DNA of 64,000 bases from Dyella_B nitratireducens (lineage in GTDB: Bacteria > Pseudomonadota > Gammaproteobacteria > Xanthomonadales > Rhodanobacteraceae), in NCBI RefSeq assembly GCF_049532905.1, contig NZ_CP064032.1:3224001-3288000 (forward strand), in the 5' to 3' direction. The notes under the pieces were generated by a model. It did not search any database. It was not told the origin of the DNA and saw nothing but the letters and a program-made list of their open reading frames with translations. Both the position numbers and the translations under genes were made by a program. This document shows positions 1 through 6,864 of this stretch, one piece after another (within the stretch, counting starts at the first letter, position 1; each line of letters starts with the position of its first letter).

Positions 1-604
1 ACCATGCACGCGCGGCTTTCAGTCGCGCTTGTGGATCCGTACTGGTAAGGCGCCGGTGATAGGCGCTCATCAAGTCGCCGCGTTCAACTTCGGGAATCGC
101 GGCCAAATACGCTTCCCATGCATCCGGATACAGCGCATCGCAGCCCTTCTGATAGAACCACTCCAGCTCCCAGCGGCGCAGCATGAAGATGCCGCGCAGC
201 ACCAGTTCGGTGACCTTGTCCGGATGAGTCTGTGCATAAGCCAGCGATAGCGTGGAGCCCCATGAACCGCCGAATACCTGCCAGCGCGCCATACCCAAGT
301 GCTCGCGCAGACGCTCCATATCCGCCACAAGGTGCCAGGTGGTGTTATCGGTCAATTCCGCATGCGGCGTCGATTTGCCGCAACCACGCTGATCGAACAA
401 TACGATGCGGTAGACCGACGGATCGAAAAAGCGACGGCACTTGGGATTGGTGCCACCACCCGGACCGCCATGCAGAAACACCACCGGCTTGCCGTCCGGG
501 TTGCCGCTCTGCTCGTAATACAGCGTGTGCAGGTCGGAGACCTTGAGTAGGCCGACATCGTAGGGTTCGATCTCCGGGTACAAGCCGCGGCGATGCTGGG
601 ACAT
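1..604 (-). CDS. pip: Proline iminopeptidase (prolyl aminopeptidase), 3' end cut by window edge
   Basis: Alpha/beta-hydrolase that removes N-terminal proline from peptides in the cytoplasm. About 201 N-terminal residues of a protein usually near 315 are visible; the C-terminus with the catalytic Asp and His lies outside the window. Seen: the oxyanion-hole motif HGGPGGG near residues 45-51, the DQRGCGKS block near 71-78, and the nucleophile elbow GGSWGS (Ser about 114), all typical of family S33. The ATG at 604 is preferred because an AGAGG element lies about 12 bases upstream; an in-frame ATG at 616 sits directly on that element. It is transcribed away from the neighbouring oxidase gene on the same strand, with a gap of about 110 bases. 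Confidence 0.93.
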   Translation of the reverse strand, partial: MSQHRRGLYPEIEPYDVGLLKVSDLHTLYYEQSGNPDGKPVVFLHGGPGGGTNPKCRRFFDPSVYRIVLFDQRGCGKSTPHAELTDNTTWHLVADMERLREHLGMARWQVFGGSWGSTLSLAYAQTHPDKVTELVLRGIFMLRRWELEWFYQKGCDALYPDAWEAYLAAIPEVERGDLMSAYHRRLTSTDPQARLKAARAW

Positions 605-717
605 GGTCTTCGGCATCCTCTGAAGGTGGGAGGCACATGGTACGGGGGAGTGCCGTGCAACCCAAGTCATGCCGAAACACGCCCCTCTCCCTCAAGGGAC
701 AGGAGTCAAACTCAAGC

Positions 718-2103
718 TCAGGCAAACAACTTGCCAGGATTGAGTATTCCGTTCGGATCGAACACCGCTTTCACCCCGCGCATCAAGGCAATCTCAGCGG
801 TGCTGCGGGTGCTTTCGAGGTATGCCCGCTTCACCAGCCCAATACCGTGCTCCGCGGAAATGCTTCCAGCATGCCGCTGCAAGGTCTCCGCCAACAGCTT
901 GGTGACGTGCTCGCATTGCGCAATGAACTCCGCATCCGACAGCGTCCCGGGCTTCAACACATTGATGTGCAGATTGCCGTCACCGATATGTCCAAACCAC
1001 ACCACTTCCATATGCGGGTATTCCCGCGTGAGCAGTGCTTGAATCTCTTGCAGAAAACCCTGCACAGCACCGATGCGCACGGAAATATCGTTCTTGTAAG
1101 GCTTGTGTGCAGCGAGGCTTTCCGTAATGCCTTCACGCAAGCGCCACAATGCAGCGGCCTGCGCATCGCTTTGCGCCATCACGCCATCGGCAATCAATCC
1201 CTGCTCCACGCCTTGTTCGAATGTAGCTAGCGCCGTTTCCTGCGCGCGCTCGTCCACGGTATCGAATTCGGTGACCACGTAATACGGATAATCGCCATCG
1301 ATCGCGCGCTGTGCGCCATGCGCCAATACGTGCTTGAGTGCGACATCGGTAAAGAACTCGAATGCTTGCAGCGACAATCGCTCGCGAAACAGTGCAAATA
1401 CCTGCATCAGCGCATCCATGTCCGGCAGCGCCAGCAACATCACCTGCGAAGCCGGCGGTGGATCGGTGAGGCGTAATGTGGCCTCAACCACGATGCCTAG
1501 CGTACCTTCCGAGCCGATCATTAATTGCCGCAAGTCATAACCACTGGAGTTTTTGATCAAACCGCGATTGAGATCGAGCAACTCGCCGTTGCCGGCCACC
1601 ACCTTGAGGCCCGCGATCCACTCACGCGTATTGCCATAGCGGATCACGCGGATGCCGCCGGCATTGGTAGCGATATTGCCGCCGATGGAACAAGAACCGC
1701 GCGCCGCGAAATCCACCGGATAGATCAAGCCATGCTCGCGCGCCGCCGTATGCACGGCCTCCAAAGCAATACCGGGCTGCACGGTCAGCGTACGATCGAC
1801 CGCGTCGAAACCCAGTACCCGGTTCATGCGGGCCAAGCTAAGTACCAGCTCGCCGTTGGCTGCCACGGCGCCGCCGGAGAGGCCTGTGCGGCCGCCGGAG
1901 GGCACGATCGCCACCTTGTGCTGGTTGGCCCAACGCATGATCCCCTGCACCTCGTCGATCGAAGCAGGAAGGGCAATGGCTAGCGGGGACGGAGTCCAGC
2001 GCCGAGTCCAGTCGCGGCCGTAGTGCTCCAGGTCGCCGGGCTCGGTGAGCAGGCGCAGGTCGGGCCATTGGCTGGAAAGATCGGCGAGGGCTTGCAGGTT
2101 CAT
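718..2103 (-). CDS. FAD-binding oxidase of the GlcD family, probable D-2-hydroxyglutarate dehydrogenase
   Basis: Flavoprotein of 461 residues with an N-terminal PCMH-type FAD domain (PSGGRTGLSGG near residues 65-75; SCSIGGNIATNAGG further on) and the C-terminal oxidase domain with GHIGDGNLHINV and SAEHGIGLVKR, the pattern shared by D-2-hydroxyglutarate and D-lactate dehydrogenases. It lies divergently beside serA. In Pseudomonas the same pair is coupled: SerA reduces 2-oxoglutarate to D-2-hydroxyglutarate while oxidising 3-phosphoglycerate, and the flavoenzyme regenerates 2-oxoglutarate. That neighbourhood favours the D-2-hydroxyglutarate assignment over D-lactate or glycolate oxidase. Start at 2103 is chosen over an upstream in-frame codon because GGAG precedes it by about six bases and the product begins like relatives. 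Confidence 0.88.
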   Translation of the reverse strand: MNLQALADLSSQWPDLRLLTEPGDLEHYGRDWTRRWTPSPLAIALPASIDEVQGIMRWANQHKVAIVPSGGRTGLSGGAVAANGELVLSLARMNRVLGFDAVDRTLTVQPGIALEAVHTAAREHGLIYPVDFAARGSCSIGGNIATNAGGIRVIRYGNTREWIAGLKVVAGNGELLDLNRGLIKNSSGYDLRQLMIGSEGTLGIVVEATLRLTDPPPASQVMLLALPDMDALMQVFALFRERLSLQAFEFFTDVALKHVLAHGAQRAIDGDYPYYVVTEFDTVDERAQETALATFEQGVEQGLIADGVMAQSDAQAAALWRLREGITESLAAHKPYKNDISVRIGAVQGFLQEIQALLTREYPHMEVVWFGHIGDGNLHINVLKPGTLSDAEFIAQCEHVTKLLAETLQRHAGSISAEHGIGLVKRAYLESTRSTAEIALMRGVKAVFDPNGILNPGKLFA

Positions 2104-2213
2104 GGCAGCTCCGGAAGGGAAGCCCCCAGCCTGCCAGCGCCTGCCCCGCACGTCTAGTGCTGCGACGCGACAAAATCTGGCATAGTGTTTGGACTTCCAA
2201 ACGCGACGCCCTC

Positions 2214-3446
2214 ATGAAAACCTCGTTTCCCAAGCAAGACATCAAGGTACTGCTGCTCGAAGGCGTGAGCCGCACGGCGGTGGAGACGTTTCAGCGTGCT
2301 GGTTATAGCCAGATCGAATATCACGCCAAATCCTTGCCTGAGGACGAATTGAAAGCACGCATTGCCGATGCGCACATCATCGGCATCCGCTCGCGCACGC
2401 ATCTCACGGCCGAGGTGTTGGAACACGCCAAGCGCCTGATCGCCGTTGGTTGCTATTGCATCGGCACCAACCAGGTTGATCTGGATGCCGCGGCCAAGCA
2501 CGGTATTCCTGTCTTCAACGCGCCTTATTCCAATACACGCAGCGTCGCCGAACTGGTGATTGCCGAAGCGATCATGCTGTTGCGTGGCATTCCGCAGAGG
2601 AATGCGCTATGTCATCGCGGTGGCTGGACCAAGTCTGCGGCCGGCAGTTTCGAAGTGCGTGACAAAGTGATCGGCATTGTCGGCTATGGCCATATCGGCA
2701 CGCAGGTCGGCGTGCTGGCAGAAAGCCTCGGCATGCGCGTGATCTTCCATGACATCGAAACCAAGCTTTCGCTCGGCAATGCGCGTGCGGCGGCAAGTCT
2801 GGACGATCTGCTCGAACGCGCGGACGTAGTCACGCTGCACGTTCCAGAAACGCCTGCAACGAAGCTGATGTTCGGCAAGAACGAAATCGCACGCATGAGC
2901 AAAGGTTCGGTGCTGATCAATGCTTCCCGCGGCACCGTGGTCGATATCGATGCGCTAGCCGACGCGCTGCGCAAGGAACATCTGGCCGGCGCGGCCATCG
3001 ACGTGTTCCCAGTGGAACCGAAGAGCAATGACGATCCGTTCGTCTCGCCGCTGGTCGGCATGGACAATGTGATCCTTACGCCGCACATCGGCGGCAGCAC
3101 GCTGGAAGCGCAGGACAACATCGGCATCGAAGTAGCGAGCAAGCTGGTGCGCTACAGCGACAACGGCTCCACGCTATCGGCCGTCAACTTCCCTGAAGTG
3201 ACCTTGCCTGAGCATCTGCGTAGCCGCCGTTTGCTGCACATCCATCGCAATGTGCCCGGCGTGCTGTCTCGCATCAACGAACTGTTCTCCGCCGGCAACA
3301 TCAACATTGATGCGCAGTTCCTGCAGACCAATGCGGATGTGGGTTATGTGGTGATCGACGTGTCCGCTGATGAACAACAGGCTGCACTGCTGAAAGAGAA
3401 GCTGGCGGCAATCCCGGGGACGCTGCGCACCCGCGTGCTCTATTGA
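2214..3446 (+). CDS. serA: D-3-phosphoglycerate dehydrogenase
   Basis: First enzyme of serine synthesis, oxidising 3-phosphoglycerate with NAD. It has 410 residues, the same length as the E. coli enzyme. Visible are the Rossmann motif GIVGYGHIG near residue 155, the catalytic-region blocks NASRGTVVDIDAL and the His of LTPHIGGST, and a C-terminal ACT domain (HRNVPGVLSRINELF onward) that normally binds serine for feedback inhibition. The ATG at 2214 matches the family N-terminus; an in-frame codon at 2157 would add a 19-residue extension with no counterpart. It is transcribed divergently from the D-2-hydroxyglutarate dehydrogenase gene across about 110 bases, consistent with joint operation. 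Confidence 0.96.
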   Translation: MKTSFPKQDIKVLLLEGVSRTAVETFQRAGYSQIEYHAKSLPEDELKARIADAHIIGIRSRTHLTAEVLEHAKRLIAVGCYCIGTNQVDLDAAAKHGIPVFNAPYSNTRSVAELVIAEAIMLLRGIPQRNALCHRGGWTKSAAGSFEVRDKVIGIVGYGHIGTQVGVLAESLGMRVIFHDIETKLSLGNARAAASLDDLLERADVVTLHVPETPATKLMFGKNEIARMSKGSVLINASRGTVVDIDALADALRKEHLAGAAIDVFPVEPKSNDDPFVSPLVGMDNVILTPHIGGSTLEAQDNIGIEVASKLVRYSDNGSTLSAVNFPEVTLPEHLRSRRLLHIHRNVPGVLSRINELFSAGNINIDAQFLQTNADVGYVVIDVSADEQQAALLKEKLAAIPGTLRTRVLY

Positions 3447-3458
3447 AAGCTGGGCGTC

Positions 3459-3478
3459 AGGCTGGGCAACCCAGTCTG
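3459..3478 (+). terminator. Possible serA terminator hairpin
   Basis: A nine-pair stem (CAGGCTGGG / CCCAGTCTG with one wobble and a CAA loop) starts about a dozen bases after the serA stop. Only a weak T-rich stretch follows, so termination may be partial. Confidence 0.45.
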
Positions 3479-3489
3479 AACGCGTTTAT

Positions 3490-3517
3490 TCAAGCCAAAC
3501 CGCACTTATGCCGATAG
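3490..3517 (+). promoter_or_regulatory. Candidate sigma-28 (FliA) promoter of the chemoreceptor gene
   Basis: GCCGATAG at 3510-3517 differs at one position from the sigma-28 -10 consensus GCCGATAA. TCAAG at 3490-3494 resembles the TAAAG -35 element, with spacing about one base longer than usual. It lies 40 bases before the chemoreceptor ATG. Chemoreceptor genes outside flagellar operons are often FliA-dependent, so the context fits; the -35 match is imperfect. Confidence 0.5.
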
Positions 3518-3556
3518 CTCACATGACTCGGCACCCCCTTTTATTGCGGTTTTCCC

Positions 3557-5215
3557 ATGACTTTTCGTTTTCGCGATTTGCGCATTGCTGTTCGACTCGG
3601 CCTGCTCGGCATCATCCTGCTGACGGCGACCGTTATCGTGGGTTTTGGCGGCTGGCGCGGACTGACACGCACACATGACCTGCAGGTGCGGTCGGCCGAG
3701 ACGGCTGCCCAGTTTGCCGCGGCGGTCGACGCTGCACGTGTCGCCCAGGTCGATTTCAAGAAGCAGGTCCAGGAATGGAAGGACCTGCTGCTACGCGGTG
3801 CAGACGGTGCTGCCTTCAAGAAATACCACGATGCGTTCATTGCGCAGTCGCATGCCGTCGATGTCGACCTCGCAACGCTGAAGCGCCAGATGAGCGAACT
3901 CGGCCTTGACACACATGGCGTAGACAACGCCATGGCCACACACACCGACCTCGGCACCCAATACCTTGCCGCCATCCAGCATTACGACGCCAAGGACGAA
4001 AAAAGCGTGCACGTGGTCGACGGTCTGGTGGCAGGTATCGATCGCGCGCCGACCACGGCCATCGATGGACTGGTTACCGGAATGAAGCACGAAGCCGAGG
4101 CGGCATCCAAACGTATCGATGAGCAAAGTAGTGCAACCTTCAGGCAGGCGTGCGTGCTGCTGGCGTCGGTCGTACTGAGTGCGATGGTTGCTGGTGCCAT
4201 ACTGGTGATGCTGCTGGCCTACAGCATCACCGCACCGCTGGGACGCGCCGTGAAAGTGGCCGAAGCCGTGGCAGAAGGTGATCTTTCCACCGACATCGTT
4301 GCAGCGAGCCGCGATGAAACCGGCAAACTGCTTGCGGCGTTGGCGATGATGAACGGACAACTGCGCAACGTGGTGAGCGTGATCCGCACTGGTTCTACCG
4401 AAATCTCCGCGTCGACGCAGCAAATCGCCTCCGGCAACCAGGATCTTTCCCGGCGCACCAGCGAGCAGGCGGCAGCGCTGGAAGAAACGGCATCGTCGAT
4501 GCAGCAGTTCACCCACAATGTGAATGCCAATGCCATGCGCGCGCATGAAGCGAGCCGCCTCGCCAAGTCCGCTTCCGACATTGCACACCAGAGCGGCACG
4601 GCGATGTCCGAAGCAGTCGGCGCGATGACGCAAGTACAGAACGTAGCCGGCCGCATCACTGACATTACCGAAACGATGGATCGCATTGCCACGCAAACGC
4701 ACATCCTCGCGCTGAATGCCTCCGTAGAAGCAGCGCGGGCGGGCGAAGCCGGCAAGGGCTTCAACATCGTGGCGGCCGAAGTGCAGGCACTGGCACGTAG
4801 CTCGCGCACGGCGTCCAGTGAGATTCGCGCCTTGATCGAAGAATCCGTCACCATCATCGGAAGCGGCACGCAGATCATCGGTCGTGCGGAATCCATGGTC
4901 GGCAAGCTGCTTGGCAGCGTGGACGATGTCACCGATACAGTGGAATCCATCGCCACACTGAGTATGGAACAAGCCAACGGCATCCAGCAGGTAAACCGCG
5001 CCGTGCGGCAGATGGACGAGGTCACGCAGAACAATGCAGCCTTGGTGGAAGAAGCAGCGGCGGCTGCCGATACGGTGCAAGTACGTGCGCGTGCGCTGGT
5101 GCAAAGCGTGGAGTTCTTCAAACTCGACGCGAAAGCAGTAGCCTACGCGGGTCCGATGCAGAGCAGCCAAATGCAGGGGCACGCGGTGCAGCAGGTGCAG
5201 TTGAAGGCAGCTTGA
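3557..5215 (+). CDS. Methyl-accepting chemotaxis protein
   Basis: Inner-membrane chemoreceptor of 552 residues. Layout: short cytoplasmic N-terminus, first membrane helix at about 10-32, a helical periplasmic domain of about 180 residues (four-helix-bundle type, MxxQVQEWKDLLLRG-like), second membrane helix at about 195-222, HAMP, then a long coiled-coil signalling domain. The hairpin tip reads IATQTHILALNASVEAARAGEAGKGF. It is unusual in having His where most receptors have Asn (QTN), in the CheW/CheA and trimer-contact region. No obvious Shine-Dalgarno is seen before the ATG. The gene stands alone; a sigma-28-like promoter lies upstream and a strong hairpin downstream. The ligand cannot be inferred. 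Confidence 0.93.
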   Translation: MTFRFRDLRIAVRLGLLGIILLTATVIVGFGGWRGLTRTHDLQVRSAETAAQFAAAVDAARVAQVDFKKQVQEWKDLLLRGADGAAFKKYHDAFIAQSHAVDVDLATLKRQMSELGLDTHGVDNAMATHTDLGTQYLAAIQHYDAKDEKSVHVVDGLVAGIDRAPTTAIDGLVTGMKHEAEAASKRIDEQSSATFRQACVLLASVVLSAMVAGAILVMLLAYSITAPLGRAVKVAEAVAEGDLSTDIVAASRDETGKLLAALAMMNGQLRNVVSVIRTGSTEISASTQQIASGNQDLSRRTSEQAAALEETASSMQQFTHNVNANAMRAHEASRLAKSASDIAHQSGTAMSEAVGAMTQVQNVAGRITDITETMDRIATQTHILALNASVEAARAGEAGKGFNIVAAEVQALARSSRTASSEIRALIEESVTIIGSGTQIIGRAESMVGKLLGSVDDVTDTVESIATLSMEQANGIQQVNRAVRQMDEVTQNNAALVEEAAAAADTVQVRARALVQSVEFFKLDAKAVAYAGPMQSSQMQGHAVQQVQLKAA

Positions 5216-5261
5216 TTCGCGCGCCATCACTCCGAATGAAATGCCCATGGAAACACGCTTT

Positions 5262-5285
5262 CTCTCCCCTGTTCACAGGGGAGAG
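5262..5285. terminator. Bidirectional hairpin between convergent genes
   Basis: A perfect ten-pair stem, CTCTCCCCTG / CAGGGGAGAG with loop TTCA, lies between the convergent chemoreceptor and unknown genes. No long T-run flanks it. Similar CTCCC-type palindromes occur at 11352-11372 and 26746-26768, so it may be a dispersed repeat that also works as a terminator. Confidence 0.6.
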
Positions 5286-5319
5286 CAGCCTATTGCTCAA
5301 GCACTAAACCACAGCTTCT

Positions 5320-5991
5320 TTATGCTGCACGCTTCGCCACCTTGCGCGTCGATTTTTTACGTGGCTCGACAGCCGCTTCCTCCATGGCATGCTTATGCTG
5401 CATGCGCAGATGCTCACGGAATGCAGCCGCGTAATCTTTCAGCTCAGCCTTCCTGGTTGCTGCAAGCACCTTATCCTTGGCCAGATGCTGCTCCATCCGC
5501 TCCAGCAGATCATAGTCGTGATAATCGCGATACGGCTTAAGATCGAGATCCACCGGCACTTTGCTCAGACGCTCATCACCGATCTTCTTCACGTACTTTT
5601 GCATGAAGCGGTCATACGCCTTCCAGGTGACGCGATGCGCATGCACGGCAGCTTCCTCGGCACGCGTGGCGATCTGATGCGCGTGCATGTAATGCAGACC
5701 GAGCTGGTCGATGAGCGTTTTTTCCACTTCTTCATGCAAGATCAGAAAACGGTCCACCTCAATGATGCGGCCGCGGAAGCTAAACGACTTAGGCAGATGC
5801 CGGTCGATGTAGATGGTCTTACCGTCCTGGCTGTAACCGGCGAGGTAGGGAATGTCGTGCTTACGGTCGAACTTCTTAACCCGCCGCAGGACAGCGTCGA
5901 GTGCACGGTCCATCATCAGCGAGGAAATGTACCAATCAGGGGTTTTCAACTTCACGTGCGGGGCGTTGGGGTGACAGTTGTTCGACGGCAT
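5320..5991 (-). CDS. Conserved-looking protein of unknown function
   Basis: I do not recognise the family. The 223-residue product is soluble, without signal peptide or membrane segment. A central block reads HEEVEKTLIDQLGLHYMHAH (from residue 86), followed by RAEEAAVHAHR. His/Glu spacing of this kind could bind metal, but it is not a canonical HExxH. The C-terminus is strongly basic (RKKSTRKVAKRAA), which might contact nucleic acid. GGAG precedes the ATG by about nine bases. It lies between convergent and terminator-bounded genes and so is probably monocistronic. Codon use looks like that of its neighbours. Confidence 0.75.
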   Translation of the reverse strand: MPSNNCHPNAPHVKLKTPDWYISSLMMDRALDAVLRRVKKFDRKHDIPYLAGYSQDGKTIYIDRHLPKSFSFRGRIIEVDRFLILHEEVEKTLIDQLGLHYMHAHQIATRAEEAAVHAHRVTWKAYDRFMQKYVKKIGDERLSKVPVDLDLKPYRDYHDYDLLERMEQHLAKDKVLAATRKAELKDYAAAFREHLRMQHKHAMEEAAVEPRKKSTRKVAKRAA

Positions 5992-6042
5992 GGCGGCCAG
6001 CTCCTGGGTGGACTGGCGCTGAGACTAGCTTGTTGAGACCCG

Positions 6043-6070
6043 AAAAAGAAAAACGGCGCCAGAGGCGCCG
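6043..6070 (-). terminator. Intrinsic terminator after tRNA-Pro
   Basis: On the minus strand a seven-pair GC stem (CGGCGCC / GGCGCCG, loop TCT) is followed by TTTTTCTTTTT. It ends the pheT-ihfA-merR-tRNA-Pro transcript. Confidence 0.9.
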
Positions 6071-6088
6071 CTTGTTCGTCTTGCGAAT

Positions 6089-6165
6089 TGGTCGGGGCGG
6101 CCGGATTCGAACCGACGACCCTTTGCCCCCCAGGCAAATGCGCTACCAGGCTGCGCTACGCCCCG
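6089..6165 (-). tRNA. tRNA-Pro (anticodon GGG)
   Basis: A 77-base cloverleaf read on the minus strand. The seven-pair acceptor stem is CGGGGCG / CGCCCCG with discriminator A and an encoded CCA. The T-loop carries GGTTCGAATCC. The anticodon stem TTTGC / GCAAA encloses CTGGGGG, placing GGG as anticodon, which decodes CCC and CCU. It sits directly after the MerR gene, as in Pseudomonas, and before a strong terminator. Confidence 0.97.
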
Positions 6166-6223
6166 ACTGATCCAGCAAAGAAAGAAATTGTAGCAGTACC
6201 GGCAGGTCTGCCGGTAGGTGGGC

Positions 6224-6580
6224 TCAGCGACGCAGCAGTGCCAGCACTTCCTCCAGTTCCATGCGCACCTGGCGCACGATCTGGTGCGACATGCTCGCTT
6301 CCATCCGGGCCTGTGGGCCTTCCAGACGCGCGCGCGCACCGGTGATGGTGAAGCCTTCGTCGTACAGCAAAGAGCGAATCTGCCGGATCATCAGAACGTC
6401 GTGGCGCTGGTAATACCGACGGTTGCCGCGACGCTTGACCGGGTTGAGCGCCGGGAACTCCTGCTCCCAATAGCGCAGCACATGGGGCTTCACCCCGCAC
6501 AGTTCACTGACTTCACCGATGGTGAAGTAGCGCTTGGCCGGGATGGCGGGCAGCTCGGTGTTATTCCCCTGATCCAGCAT
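6224..6580 (-). CDS. MerR-family transcriptional regulator
   Basis: A 118-residue DNA-binding protein with a winged helix-turn-helix at about 17-85 (YFTIGEVSELCGVKPHVLRYWEQEF, then RRGNRRYYQ) and a short dimerisation helix. It has no metal-binding Cys cluster, so it is not a mercury or copper sensor of the classical type. This gene commonly follows ihfA in gammaproteobacteria, and its regulon is not established. Its start lies inside the end of ihfA (20-base overlap), implying translational coupling in the same operon. Confidence 0.93.
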   Translation of the reverse strand: MLDQGNNTELPAIPAKRYFTIGEVSELCGVKPHVLRYWEQEFPALNPVKRRGNRRYYQRHDVLMIRQIRSLLYDEGFTITGARARLEGPQARMEASMSHQIVRQVRMELEEVLALLRR

Positions 6581-6863
6581 AGCCCTCGACTCTCACCTTG
6601 AGTTTTTGTCCTGGCCGGAACGTCACCACACGACGGGCGGAGATGGGAATCTCTTCACCTGTCTTGGGATTGCGACCCGGTCGCTGGTTCTTCTGCCGCA
6701 GATCGAAATTGCCGAAACCGGACAATTTGACCTGTTCGCCACGTTCCAGAGCCTCGCGGACGACTTCGAAATAGGCGTCCACGAACTCCTTGGCTTCACG
6801 TTTGTTAAGGCCCACCTCGAGGAAGAGGCGCTCTGCCATCTCCGCCTTTGTCAGCGCCGCCAT
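6561..6863 (-). CDS. ihfA: Integration host factor alpha subunit
   Basis: DNA-bending nucleoid protein that pairs with IhfB and acts in recombination, replication and sigma-54 transcription. It has 100 residues, the normal length, beginning AALTKAEMAERLF and carrying the beta-arm GRNPKTGEEIPISARRVVTF with the intercalating Pro near residue 65. The in-frame extension upstream is rejected because it would lie inside pheT. The ATG is one base after the pheT stop, so translation is probably coupled. The order pheT-ihfA-merR is conserved in the group. Confidence 0.97.
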   Translation of the reverse strand: MAALTKAEMAERLFLEVGLNKREAKEFVDAYFEVVREALERGEQVKLSGFGNFDLRQKNQRPGRNPKTGEEIPISARRVVTFRPGQKLKVRVEGYAGSGE

Positions 6864-6864
6864 C

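Noticed and set aside
6224..6580. MerR gene as a metal-resistance regulator
   Set aside because: No metal-binding Cys residues and no resistance genes nearby; it is the conserved gene after ihfA.
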